NCBI GenBank assembly: GCA_020722375.1 | Contig: DYKX01000002.1 | Coordinates: 1-52,079 of the forward strand | Direction of reading: 5' to 3' | DNA from: Anaerolinea thermophila | GTDB taxonomy: Bacteria > Chloroflexota > Anaerolineae > Anaerolineales > Villigracilaceae | Length of the DNA: 52,079 bases | Part shown: one piece after another, positions 36,545 through 46,150 of the stretch | Numbering within the stretch: the first letter of the stretch is position 1 | How the letters are laid out: each line of letters starts with the position of its first letter | Notes under the pieces: generated by a model | What the model was told of the DNA's origin: nothing | What the model saw: the letters and a program-made list of their open reading frames with translations, nothing else | The model's database searches: none | Position numbers and translations under genes: made by a program

Positions 36545-37129
36545 ATGAATCGACGATTTTTCCACGGCAAAATCACCCCGGTGGATGTGGCGCAGGCCCT
36601 GCTGGCGGAATTCAACCGCACCAACATCCACGCCCAGACATTTGGCGCCAGCGACAAAATGTTCGTCCAGATTGGCACGCGGCCTGGCACACAATCGGGC
36701 GGGCAGACCGCGCTCACCGTCACCATCGAGGACGCGCCCGACGGCGTGATGATCGAAATGGGGCAGCAGGCCTGGATGGGCACCGCCGCCAGCCTCGGCT
36801 GGAGCGCGTTGACCGCCCTGCGGAATCCGCTTTCGTTATTGGGGCGCATTGACGATATCGCGCAAGACCTGGAAAATCTGCAACTCCCCGAAACTGTTTG
36901 GAAGACCGTGGAGCGCGCCGCCGAGGCCGCGGGCGCATCTCACGAACTATCGGAGCGATTCAAGCGTGTCACGTGCGAGTATTGCGGCGCGGCCACTCCT
37001 GTCGGCGATGCCACCTGTCCCGCCTGCGGCGCCCCGCTCGGAAAATCCCAACCCACGTCCTGTCGCCATTGCGGTTTCGTAATCCTGCGGGGGGAAACCA
37101 TCTGCCCCAATTGCGGAAAGATGATTTAA
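36545..37129 (+). CDS. Zinc-ribbon domain protein
   Basis: C-terminal CEYCGAATPVGDATCPACGAPL...CRHCGFVILRGETICPNCGKMI. Confidence 0.75.
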   Translation: MNRRFFHGKITPVDVAQALLAEFNRTNIHAQTFGASDKMFVQIGTRPGTQSGGQTALTVTIEDAPDGVMIEMGQQAWMGTAASLGWSALTALRNPLSLLGRIDDIAQDLENLQLPETVWKTVERAAEAAGASHELSERFKRVTCEYCGAATPVGDATCPACGAPLGKSQPTSCRHCGFVILRGETICPNCGKMI

Positions 37130-37184
37130 GAATTGATGTGATACAAAGTGCGTCGCACCTTTGATGCGGCGCGCTACACAATGG

Positions 37185-38159
37185 TTAAGAATACACCTCG
37201 GGGTTGACACAATTCGGGAGCCGCCTCCCATCCAACCCAGACAGCAAATTTTCACAAGCCATCTCAGCCATGCGTTTGCGCGTCCCATGCGTGGCCGAGC
37301 CAATGTGGGGCAGGATGAAACAATTCGGCAGGGAATACAAAACATGGTCGGGCGGAAGCGGCTCAGGGTCGGTCACATCCAGCGCGGCAAAACGGATCCA
37401 ATTTTCCGTGAGAGCGCGCACCAGCGCGGGCGTATCCACAACGGGACCCCGCGCGGCGTTGACCAAGATCGCCGAGGGTTTCATCTTCCGCAACGCGGCC
37501 TCGTCAATGAGTCCGCGCGTGGATTCGTTGAGGGGACAATGCAGCGTGACGAAATCACTGGTGGACATCAACTCATCGAACGTGACGTACCGCGCCCCCG
37601 CGGCCGCTTCATTCTCTGGACTTGGAGCGGGCTTCCAGTAGACGAGGCGGAGTCCAAACCCGCGCGCCCGTTCGGCCACCGCCCTGCCGATCTTTCCCAA
37701 CCCGATGATGCCCAGCGTCGCGCCGCGCAGGTCTGCGCCCAGCCACCCTGTAGGAGACCAGGTCCGCCAGCGCCCCTCGCGCGCGTCCCGCGAAGATTCG
37801 GGCAATCGCCGCGCGGCCGCCAGCAAAAGCGACAGGGTCAAGTCGGCGGTTGCGTCGGTCATTGCGCCGGGGGTGTTTCCAACTGGAATTCCTCTTCGAG
37901 TACAGGCTTTTACATCAATATTGTCCACTCCGACAGCCATATTACTGACTATACGCAAACGCGGCATTTTCTCGAGGAGGACTTCGTCAATGCGATCGGT
38001 TAATAAAGAAAGAAGCCCGTCCGCACGAGATATGGACTCGGTCACGTTCGCGGACCAGCCAGTTTCCTGCTCGGCGCCGACGATGAGTTCCACCCGCCCA
38101 TCGAGCGAGGAGATCCAATCAGGCGGAAGTGGATGAGGAAGCAAAACAACGGGTTTCAT
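37185..38159 (-). CDS. D-isomer-specific 2-hydroxyacid dehydrogenase (glyoxylate reductase-like)
   Basis: LRGATLGIIGLGKIGRAVAERARGFGLRLVYW, ILVNAARGPVVDTPAL, FILPHIGSAT. Confidence 0.92.
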   Translation of the reverse strand: MKPVVLLPHPLPPDWISSLDGRVELIVGAEQETGWSANVTESISRADGLLSLLTDRIDEVLLEKMPRLRIVSNMAVGVDNIDVKACTRRGIPVGNTPGAMTDATADLTLSLLLAAARRLPESSRDAREGRWRTWSPTGWLGADLRGATLGIIGLGKIGRAVAERARGFGLRLVYWKPAPSPENEAAAGARYVTFDELMSTSDFVTLHCPLNESTRGLIDEAALRKMKPSAILVNAARGPVVDTPALVRALTENWIRFAALDVTDPEPLPPDHVLYSLPNCFILPHIGSATHGTRKRMAEMACENLLSGLDGRRLPNCVNPEVYS

Positions 38160-38292
38160 GGAATGCGTCCCTTTCGAAGAGGCTTCAGGTGCAGTAGCGC
38201 GCCAAAAGTCCAGAATGAAGCGAATCGGATTTGGTCGGACAAAGTATATCAGAATTGGTCAAGTGTAATTTTTATGATATTTATCTATATTA

Positions 38293-38321
38293 TTGACAAG
38301 TTACAAGGGGACGGGTATACT
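38293..38321 (+). promoter_or_regulatory. Consensus-like promoter TTGACA-N17-TATACT
   Basis: TTGACA 38293-38298, TATACT 38316-38321, ATG 38329. Confidence 0.8.
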
Positions 38322-38328
38322 CGCCCCC

Positions 38329-38940
38329 ATGAAAAGCACGCGTGATCGAATTCTGCAAACGCTTTTGCGCTCGCCCCGTTCCACCATTAACGAGTTGGCA
38401 GAGGCCGTGGGGATCAACCCCATCTCGGTGCGTCATCACCTGACCAATCTTCAAATGGAAGGACTGGTGGACGCACAGGAGGAACGCCACGGAGTTGGAC
38501 GGCCGCGCCTGGTGTACGTTCTTACCGACGAAGGCATGGAACGCTTCCCCACCCGTTATCTGCGGTTGACGACGCGGCTGCTGGCGCAGATGAAAGAGTC
38601 CATGTCGGGACCGTTTGTCAGCAAGCTTTTCTCGCAAGTGGCGGAAGACCTCGCCTCGGAATATACCCAACAGGTCAAGGGGCTGAGCATGGAAGAGCGC
38701 CTTGAAACCGTCAAGGATTTGCTGGCCGAGGAAGGGTTCACTGTGGAATGGGAAAAAGCCGAGGATGGTTATCGCATCCACGAGATCACCTGTCCGTATT
38801 ATCAGATCGGACAAAGTCATCCCGAGGTCTGCGTCGTGGACCAAACGTTGATCTCGAAAATGCTGGCTGTTCCGGCGAGTAAAGTTGAGTGCATTCTCGA
38901 AGGTAGTGCCCATTGCACTTACCTGGTCAAACCTAAATGA
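38329..38940 (+). CDS. SufR-like HTH regulator with Cys-rich C-terminus
   Basis: INELAEAVGINPISVRHHLTNLQMEGLV; C-terminal CPYYQIGQSHPEVC...VECILEGSAHCTYLV. Confidence 0.83.
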   Translation: MKSTRDRILQTLLRSPRSTINELAEAVGINPISVRHHLTNLQMEGLVDAQEERHGVGRPRLVYVLTDEGMERFPTRYLRLTTRLLAQMKESMSGPFVSKLFSQVAEDLASEYTQQVKGLSMEERLETVKDLLAEEGFTVEWEKAEDGYRIHEITCPYYQIGQSHPEVCVVDQTLISKMLAVPASKVECILEGSAHCTYLVKPK

Positions 38941-38949
38941 TGGTGAGTT

Positions 38950-39300
38950 ATGAGCGAAAATTCGGAAACCAAACAAATCCAGTGGAAGATACACAGCACA
39001 CATCCCGATAAAGTGGAACCTGTACGCGCCTCCCTTTCGGAGGTGGTGGACCCCGAGATTGGGATGAACATCATCCAATTGGGCCTCGTGCGCGACATCC
39101 AGATCGAAAATGATATGGCGCGGTTGAAGATGATCCTGACCACGCCGTTTTGTCCGTACGGCCCGGCCATGATCGAGATGACCAAGGCAAAAGCCACGGA
39201 AGGCCTGAAGATGCCGGTGACCATTGAAATGGGCATGGAAATGTGGGATTTCTCGATGATGGAAGACCCCTCCGCACTGGATTGGGGCATGTACGCCTAG
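38950..39300 (+). CDS. DUF59/MIP18 (SufT/PaaD-like) Fe-S assembly protein
   Basis: VRASLSEVVDPEIGMNIIQLGLVRDIQIEND...TTPFCPYGPAMIEMTKAKA. Confidence 0.85.
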   Translation: MSENSETKQIQWKIHSTHPDKVEPVRASLSEVVDPEIGMNIIQLGLVRDIQIENDMARLKMILTTPFCPYGPAMIEMTKAKATEGLKMPVTIEMGMEMWDFSMMEDPSALDWGMYA

Positions 39301-39319
39301 CCCATCTTGCCTTGTTTGT

Positions 39320-39355
39320 TGCCCGTTGAGAATACTTCTCAATGGGCATTTTGTT
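39320..39355 (+). terminator. Intrinsic terminator
   Basis: TGCCCGTTGAGAATACTTCTCAATGGGCATTTTGTTT. Confidence 0.75.
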
Positions 39356-39599
39356 TACATTGGGGCGTACAACACAATATGACAACCCGCATTGTGAATA
39401 ATGACACATGGCACACTCCTGTCGGAGGCGCCCATTTCAGATTGGCTTTTCGTCCTCAAACCCAAACCCTGATTTGGAGAATGTGCATATGAACTCAAAG
39501 AAGTTTTTGGCACGCCAAAGCGCTGGGATAACCGCCGGGTTCAGGCGGCAGTTGAACTTCCGCCCTATCGGTTTGGTGCGCTAACAATTTAATCTTTAG

Positions 39600-39642
39600 C
39601 CACGGATTTACCCTTCGGACACAATGTCACAGATTTCTGTGG
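39600..39642. repeat. CACGGATT-family inverted repeat, degenerate
   Basis: CCACGGATTTACCC...TCACAGATTTCTGTGG. Confidence 0.55.
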
Positions 39643-39676
39643 CGAATTTCTTAAGTTTGGGGTTAATTATGTTTCT

Positions 39677-40291
39677 CTAATCCGTTACCACGTGCTGATG
39701 CAACGCAAGGCCGCTATCGTTCTCAGAGAAATCCGCCAGCATGATCAGGGCGTTGACGACGGTGTTGCCGGGGTTTCTCCACCGATGGCGGAGTTTTGCC
39801 GCAAACAACAGGCTGTCACCCGGCTCCAAGAGGTAGACCTTCTTCTCGATCTGATACTCCAGTGTCCCTCTCAGACAGAAAACAAATTCGTGCCCACTAT
39901 GCAGCATGGAATTGGGTCCGCTCCCGCCGCCGTTCTCCAGGGTCAGGATGAATGGCTGCATACGGCCAACAAATTCGGTGCCGCCCAAATCCTCCCATAC
40001 CCCGCGTACAAAGGAGACTCGGGGCCGCTCCGCCGCCTTCAGAAAAACAACAGGCTGGCGCTCGACCGGTTCGCCAAAGAATGCCGTAATGTCCACGCCC
40101 AGCGCTTCGGATAACTTATACAAAGTGCTTACCGAGGGGCTGGTCTTCCCCCGCTCGATCATACTCAATGCATTAGCCGAAAGACCGCTTTTCGAGGCCA
40201 GGCCGCGCATTGAAATGTTGCGTGCCTCGCGCAATTCGCGCAAGCGATTGCCGACATTGATAGAGGGTGCATCTTTGGCTGGCATTACCAT
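39677..40291 (-). CDS. XRE-family regulator with C-terminal cupin
   Basis: LRELREARNISMRGLASKSGLSANALSMIERGKTSPSVSTLYKLSEALG...; cupin HSGHEFVFCLRGTLEY. Confidence 0.88.
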   Translation of the reverse strand: MVMPAKDAPSINVGNRLRELREARNISMRGLASKSGLSANALSMIERGKTSPSVSTLYKLSEALGVDITAFFGEPVERQPVVFLKAAERPRVSFVRGVWEDLGGTEFVGRMQPFILTLENGGGSGPNSMLHSGHEFVFCLRGTLEYQIEKKVYLLEPGDSLLFAAKLRHRWRNPGNTVVNALIMLADFSENDSGLALHQHVVTD

Positions 40292-40363
40292 GGTTTATCT
40301 CTCCTTGTCCCCATTATAAGGGCTAATGGTGATTCTGATATAAAAATAAACTCCAAGTGCAAA

Positions 40364-40417
40364 CCACTGAGACACGAAGACACTGAGAAAAAACTCCGTG
40401 ACTCCGTGCCTTCGTGG
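40364..40417. repeat. CACGAAG/CTCCGTG inverted repeat
   Basis: CCACTGAGACACGAAGACACTGAGaaaaaaCTCCGTGACTCCGTGCCTTCGTGG. Confidence 0.8.
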
Positions 40418-40609
40418 TTCGATTTTCATGCTTCGGGGTGAGCCTCGTTCATGGTGGAAGAATACCTGCGCGTGTCATTCGCAAATTCACGGCATTCGCG
40501 TTGAGGAAGTTTCGACTTTGAGAAAGCCATGTGACTTTAATAAACGACCAGATGAAATTGGATAAAACAAGGCTATAATAAATCAACCAACCGCAAAAAG
40601 GAGACCGCG

Positions 40610-40978
40610 ATGAACCCTGATGGAAAAAAGAAACTCAAGGGCAAGAAAATTCCCAACTATGATTCGGACATCGAAGTTGACATCGGAAGTGAAAACGCGA
40701 AAAAGTACGAGGTGATCAGCAAGACGATCCCCGAACCCACCTCCTACGATGGCGGGACGATCACCTGGTTCAACGCGTATGGCGTGGTCGATTCGGCGAC
40801 AAAAGCCCCCGCCAAGATCAAATATACTGTTACCCTGAGTGAACTGCCTGCTGGGAAGAAAAAACTTTTCGCTCTTGTCAACAATACCCCTCAGGAATTG
40901 GAATTCAAGACGACCGGAAGCGGCAAGATCGAATTCACCTGGGACGAGGGCGATCCGCCCATCGGAATCTGGCCCTAG
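40610..40978 (+). CDS. Hypothetical protein
   Basis: SD AAGGAG upstream; Lys-rich N-terminus, beta-rich; no family recognised. Confidence 0.65.
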   Translation: MNPDGKKKLKGKKIPNYDSDIEVDIGSENAKKYEVISKTIPEPTSYDGGTITWFNAYGVVDSATKAPAKIKYTVTLSELPAGKKKLFALVNNTPQELEFKTTGSGKIEFTWDEGDPPIGIWP

Positions 40979-40985
40979 GACGCAA

Positions 40986-43900
40986 CTAGTTCGTCTGGTG
41001 AATGGCGCGCCGCCACGGGACATTCTCCACGTACATACGCCGCGCGCTTTCATCCCTGAACTTCGAGACCTGCGCCTCAAGCAGACGTTTTGCGCCTTTC
41101 AGAACGTCCCGCGAGCGCGGGTCTTTCATTTTGTGCAAAGCCTGATAGCAAACGTAATAGACGCGTAATGGGTCCTCTGCTCCCGAAAGGTCCCTGTCCT
41201 TTTCCATGATCGAAAGGACGGCTTCCGTCCGCTCTGCCAACGCGGCCAACTCATCTTTGAAGAGCGCGATTTGAATCAACCCCGCCAGCGCCTCCGCCGA
41301 CAAATTTGGCTGGCGCATTTCTGTGCGGATGAAAAACGACTGTTCGTACGCCGCTTGGGCGGGTTCCAAATCCTCGGTCAGGATGTAGGAGTGACCCAAA
41401 TTCAGCAGAGCCCAGGCCTCTCCCGATCGCTCGCCGATCTTGCGGCACAATTCAAAGCCAAGGATGGCGCATTCCCGCGCACTGACTGGGTCACCTTGAA
41501 TCCCCAGCAGCGCGCTCAAATTGATCAGGGTATAGGCTTCCTGGTGCTGATTCCCAACTTCACGCGCGATCTTCAATGCCTGCTGTTGATAGGTACGTGC
41601 CGCCTCGAAGTCACCCCGCATCCCCGCCGCCCATCCCAGGTTATTCAGCATCATCCCTTCACCGCTTCTATCGCCGCGCGTCTGGAATCCCCGATAGGAG
41701 CGTTCGTAACATTCGTACGCCATGGAGTAATCGCCAAGCGAGGCCGCGGCGTTCCCAAAGTTGTTCAAGGCGCTGATCTCGATCACCTCATCCGCGATCT
41801 GACGCGCGATATTGATGGACTGTTCCAGGTAATCCATCGCATCCAGGATCTTGTTTTGCTCGATGGAGATCAATCCCATCCCGCTTAGCATCTGCGCTTC
41901 GCTCCTCTTCGCCCCAGCCTGGCGCGCCAGGGCCAAGCCCGCGCGTGCCTTCGCGAGGCTCTCGTCCAATCTGCCAAGGCGGAACAGGGAGGATGCCAGA
42001 TACGAATACGCTTCCAGAGTGATTTCGGGGCTTTGTGATTTCGTCAGATTGATTACGTTTTCGGCAATGGTGATCGCGGTCGAGTAATCGCCTATGGCCG
42101 AGCAATAATTCGCGCGCGCCAGGAGGGCCTGGGCGGTAAAAGTCGCGTCATCCAAAAGACCAGCCAGAACATCCAGTACGCCGATGTCGGCGAGCTCCGC
42201 CTTTCGGTCGCCCATGCGATGGAGTACCTGCACGCGCTTGTGCAAAAGTTCGAAACGCACACGCGATTCCTGTTCGGGGATCAGCGCCAGCACGCGGGTG
42301 AGGTAATCCACCGCCTGGGCGTTTTGATACGCGTCCATTGCCTGTGCGCCCGCCAGAGGCAGGTAATGGATCGCCTTGTCAGTCAGGGCGGCGCTTTCGG
42401 CATGGTGCGCCAGTTCGCCATAGTGCGATTCGATCTCGTTGGAATACAACCGCTCCAGGGCATCCATCACTGCGGCGTGGAGTTCCCGCCTGCGCGCGCG
42501 CGTCTGCATGGAATAGGCCGCGTCCCGCAATAAACCGTGCCTGAACATGTAGCGGTGTTGATTTACAGGCAATAGGATTTCTGCTTGTACCGCCTCTCGA
42601 AGCAGGTCGGGCAGGGAGATGCCGTCCCCCAGCACAGCGCCCAGGGTTTGCGAATCAAACTCACGTCCAAGAACGGAGGCGGTCTGGATGATGTCCCGCA
42701 CCGCGTCGCTCAACTGATCGAGGTGGGCCATCAACAGTGCGCGGATATCGGCTGGCAGGGACGCGTCTCGAAGGGCGCGCGAGGCGCGCCAGCCTCCCTC
42801 CCCCGTTTCCAGCAGCCCCTCCTCCTGTAGATAGACCAGGATCTGCTCCGCAAAATAGGGGTTACCCTCCGAACGCTCCTGGAGAAAATCCACCAGTTCG
42901 GGAGAGGCGGTCCCGCCCAGATAGATCTCCGCGAGGCTGGATATTGCCTGCGTGGACAGCGCCCCCAACTCGATCATCGCATCAGACAACGACTCGAGGG
43001 CAGAATCGGAGCCAGACCGCCGCGCCGAGACGATCATCGCAACGGAATAATCTGCCAGGGCGCGCTTGAGGCGCGGCAGGAATGCGGCGGAATCTTCATC
43101 GAGGAATTGCGCGTCTTCGATGAAGATGACCACAGGCTGGCGCAAACTTTCAGCCTTGAGCAGGGACGTGAGCGCCAGTAACGTATTGTTGTAACGACCC
43201 TCAGCGTCGAGTTTTTCGTAGAATGAGTCGGGCCAATACAGGTCCAGCAGGGCAGCGAGGGCGGAGCGGACGCGTTCGAGATCGGCCGCCAGTTCGGGGT
43301 CGGGAAGAGAGGCGAGCAGGTCATCCAGTTTTTGATTGAAGGCCTGCTTGCGCGCATCGTCGCTCATCTCGGAGGTCAGGCCGAAGTAACGCAACAGCCA
43401 ATATCGGAATGGGTTGAACGAGTGACGCAGGACCTGGTCCGAATGGCAGAATGCCCAGAGCACATTGCGACCTTCCAACGCGGGCGAGGCGCGTAACTCG
43501 TACACGAGTCGACTCTTCCCGATGCCTGCATCGCCCCAGACGGAGATCAGCCCCGCGGATTTTCCCTGCCAAAGCGGTTGCAAAAATTCCGTCAAACGGG
43601 AGAGTTCGGCCGAGCGGCCGACAAGTTCCCCTTCATGCGGCGCCTCGTCGTGCGGTTTACGTCGCTCCAGTTGGTACACTTTTTGTTCGGTGTCAAATCC
43701 CTTGAAGCGCTGTGCCCCCAGGTAGGTAAAGTCGAAGCGGTTCCTGATGCGCCGCGCCACGCGTTCGTCAATCCATGTGTGCCCGTCGGGGGCGGACATC
43801 ATGAAGCGGGAGGCGAGGTTCGCCCCCCAGCCATAGCAGGTGTAGCATTCAAAGATCTCGCCGCCCAGAAAGCCCGCGTGGGCAATGTAATATGTGACTC

Positions 43901-44861
43901 CCGTGGTGATGGGAAAATCCACGCTGGCTTTGAGATCGAGCAGGAAGTTGAGGGCGCGGCCGATATCGTTTTCATAAGCAACGGGAGCACCCCACAACAT
44001 AAGCATGTTACAGCCCTTATCACCAAAATCGAGGCGATTGATCAGCCCGCCATACTGTTCCTTCAATCGGAACAGGGTTTGGACGAATTCCTGCAACTTC
44101 TCGTTCGGCAGGTCGGGGAAGCGCATGAACAGGTTGACCGCCTGGCGGAACTCGCCGCGCTCGTCGCGATGGAGAATGGTCTCTGGAATGAACACCCGCG
44201 AGATGGTCTCGTCGAAGGGCGGGAATTTCAGAGCGCTGGGAGCGGGCAATCGCGAGCGGACCCCAGCCAGACGAACGAAGGCCTCGCCGTCTTCGACCAG
44301 GATATCCTCCCGCAAAACGTCCGCGAGCGAACGGGAGAGATAGGTCTCCCCCGCGCGTGCCAGATGTTCGGCATTGGCACAGTCGTCCACGGCTTTTCCA
44401 CGGAAGTAGTAGGTGGACTGATCGAGAGCGGCGGAGGACAAAATTCCCCAGGAGACGTCGCCGAGGGACAAACCGATCTTGGCGGAAAACGAGAACGAGC
44501 CAAAGGGAGTCGTTTGGACGGCGCGCGAAGCCAGGTTCCGCTGGATCCACCAGGCGGAGGCCAGCGCATTCAAGACGATGGCGCGTTCGTCCGTTTCGAT
44601 GGGGAAGAGCGCCAGAATGCCGTCGCCTGCGAAGCCGACGATCTTGCCGCCGTGTTTGAACACACTGGCGACCAGCGGATCGAACACATTGTGCATCAAG
44701 CCCACGAGAATTTCCGCACCGTATTGTCCCTGCCTGGCGAGCGCGTCGGTGAGGGCGGAAAAGCCCGACAGGTCAAGGAACATTCCCGCGGCGCGGAAAG
44801 AGCCGCTGAATTGCCCGGCGTGATATTTTTCCATGATGAATTCGGGGACAACGCGATGCAT
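40986..44861 (-). CDS. Class III adenylyl cyclase-like tandem domains + STAND/AAA ATPase + TPR, soluble-AC-like
   Basis: MFLDLSGFSALTDAL...GGKIVGFAGDGILALFP; FGDKGCNMLMLWGAP...YGWGANLASRFM; SVWGDAGIGKSRLVYEL; C-terminal TPRs. Confidence 0.88.
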   Translation of the reverse strand: MHRVVPEFIMEKYHAGQFSGSFRAAGMFLDLSGFSALTDALARQGQYGAEILVGLMHNVFDPLVASVFKHGGKIVGFAGDGILALFPIETDERAIVLNALASAWWIQRNLASRAVQTTPFGSFSFSAKIGLSLGDVSWGILSSAALDQSTYYFRGKAVDDCANAEHLARAGETYLSRSLADVLREDILVEDGEAFVRLAGVRSRLPAPSALKFPPFDETISRVFIPETILHRDERGEFRQAVNLFMRFPDLPNEKLQEFVQTLFRLKEQYGGLINRLDFGDKGCNMLMLWGAPVAYENDIGRALNFLLDLKASVDFPITTGVTYYIAHAGFLGGEIFECYTCYGWGANLASRFMMSAPDGHTWIDERVARRIRNRFDFTYLGAQRFKGFDTEQKVYQLERRKPHDEAPHEGELVGRSAELSRLTEFLQPLWQGKSAGLISVWGDAGIGKSRLVYELRASPALEGRNVLWAFCHSDQVLRHSFNPFRYWLLRYFGLTSEMSDDARKQAFNQKLDDLLASLPDPELAADLERVRSALAALLDLYWPDSFYEKLDAEGRYNNTLLALTSLLKAESLRQPVVIFIEDAQFLDEDSAAFLPRLKRALADYSVAMIVSARRSGSDSALESLSDAMIELGALSTQAISSLAEIYLGGTASPELVDFLQERSEGNPYFAEQILVYLQEEGLLETGEGGWRASRALRDASLPADIRALLMAHLDQLSDAVRDIIQTASVLGREFDSQTLGAVLGDGISLPDLLREAVQAEILLPVNQHRYMFRHGLLRDAAYSMQTRARRRELHAAVMDALERLYSNEIESHYGELAHHAESAALTDKAIHYLPLAGAQAMDAYQNAQAVDYLTRVLALIPEQESRVRFELLHKRVQVLHRMGDRKAELADIGVLDVLAGLLDDATFTAQALLARANYCSAIGDYSTAITIAENVINLTKSQSPEITLEAYSYLASSLFRLGRLDESLAKARAGLALARQAGAKRSEAQMLSGMGLISIEQNKILDAMDYLEQSINIARQIADEVIEISALNNFGNAAASLGDYSMAYECYERSYRGFQTRGDRSGEGMMLNNLGWAAGMRGDFEAARTYQQQALKIAREVGNQHQEAYTLINLSALLGIQGDPVSARECAILGFELCRKIGERSGEAWALLNLGHSYILTEDLEPAQAAYEQSFFIRTEMRQPNLSAEALAGLIQIALFKDELAALAERTEAVLSIMEKDRDLSGAEDPLRVYYVCYQALHKMKDPRSRDVLKGAKRLLEAQVSKFRDESARRMYVENVPWRRAIHQTN

Positions 44862-44883
44862 GGTTCGATTTTAACATGGTTAC

Positions 44884-44919
44884 GAGACCCTAAAGGTTTT
44901 TGGAAACCTTTAGGGTCTC
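44884..44919. repeat. Perfect 16-bp-arm palindrome between divergent genes
   Basis: GAGACCCTAAAGGTTT-TTGG-AAACCTTTAGGGTCTC. Confidence 0.92.
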
Positions 44920-44983
44920 CGATTTTTCTCTTGCCTTGTGATATCAGTTGTTGTATAACGGTGCAACACACAAGGAGCCGCGC

Positions 44984-46042
44984 ATGGACCTGACCATCTA
45001 CAACTGTCACATCCACACATTCACTGCCGAGCACATCCCCGACCGCTTCCTGCCGCTGGGATTGGTACGCGCCCTGCGACGCCCGTTCCTGCGGGGACTG
45101 ATCCTATGGTTGTTCGAGAAACTCATCCCGCGCTCGAACAAGGATGCGGCGGCACGGACGGGACGATTTTTGGCGCGCGGTGCGTTCGAGAGCCAGGCAA
45201 GGGTGTTCGAGTACGTGCAGTTGCAATATCCCGCGGGGACACGTTTCATCGTCCTGCCGATGGATATGGAATTTATGGCGGCAGGCAAGCCCGAGGTCCC
45301 GTATGAGGCGCAGTTGAGGGAACTGGCGGAGTTACGCGACGCGTCGAAAGGCACGGTCATCCCGTTCTGCGCGGTGGATCCGCGACGTCCGAATGTGGTC
45401 GAGGAGTTCAAGCGCTGGCACAAGGAATACAAAATCAGGGGCGTGAAGTTGTATCCGAACCTGGGGTATTTTCCCGATGACCCCGTGCTGCTGGAAATTT
45501 ATGCCTATTGCGAAAAGAATAAATTACCCATCATAGCCCACTGCTCCACAGGTGGAATCCGCATGACGGGGTTGAGCCGCGCGGAAGCGCAGAAGTTCGC
45601 TCATCCCGCCAACTATAAAGGCGTGCTGAAACAGTTTCCCAAATTGAATTTCTGCCTGGCGCATTTCGGCGGCGCGGACGAGTGGGAGCGTCACCTGACG
45701 GGCGAGACGCCGCGCAAAGGCGAGGATGCCACCTGGTTGACGGTCCTCATGGAGATGCTCAGGTCGAAGAAATACCCCAATCTGTACACGGATGTTTCGT
45801 ACACGCTGTTCGTGGAGAAGCCCGATTACCGTCCGTTCAATTACTTCGAGTTCCTGAAGGTGTTGCTGGTCGAGAAGTGTGTACGCGAGCATGTGCTGTT
45901 CGGGACGGATTATTACATGGTGGAGCGTGAGAAAGTGAGCGAAAAGGAGGTCTCGATCGCGTTGCGAAGCCATTTAGGGGAGCAGGTGTATTTCCAGTTG
46001 GCGCATCATAATCCGAAGAAGTTTTTGTATAACCACAGGTGA
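44984..46042 (+). CDS. Amidohydrolase-family (TIM-barrel) protein
   Basis: NCHIHTFT, GVKLYPNLGYFPDD, IIAHCSTGG, FCLAHFGGADEW, VLFGTDYY. Confidence 0.85.
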   Translation: MDLTIYNCHIHTFTAEHIPDRFLPLGLVRALRRPFLRGLILWLFEKLIPRSNKDAAARTGRFLARGAFESQARVFEYVQLQYPAGTRFIVLPMDMEFMAAGKPEVPYEAQLRELAELRDASKGTVIPFCAVDPRRPNVVEEFKRWHKEYKIRGVKLYPNLGYFPDDPVLLEIYAYCEKNKLPIIAHCSTGGIRMTGLSRAEAQKFAHPANYKGVLKQFPKLNFCLAHFGGADEWERHLTGETPRKGEDATWLTVLMEMLRSKKYPNLYTDVSYTLFVEKPDYRPFNYFEFLKVLLVEKCVREHVLFGTDYYMVEREKVSEKEVSIALRSHLGEQVYFQLAHHNPKKFLYNHR

Positions 46043-46112
46043 TGGACGCCTGCAACCACCTCATTGCCAAAAGGGACAGAGAGACTTGAACGGCACGCAA
46101 TCGAGCAATCAA

Positions 46113-46121
46113 TGATATAAT
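46113..46121 (+). promoter_or_regulatory. Putative extended -10 promoter for carD-like gene
   Basis: TGATATAAT. Confidence 0.5.
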
Positions 46122-46150
46122 GACTTCATTCCCCCAGATCGACAGGTCCC

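Noticed and set aside
39360-39600. Possible decayed gene or transposase remnant
   Set aside because: Short in-frame pieces with several stops; I could not recognise a family, so I do not call a pseudogene.
43578-44993. 471-aa plus-strand ORF opposite the cyclase-like gene
   Set aside because: Antisense shadow ORF spanning the divergent promoter region.
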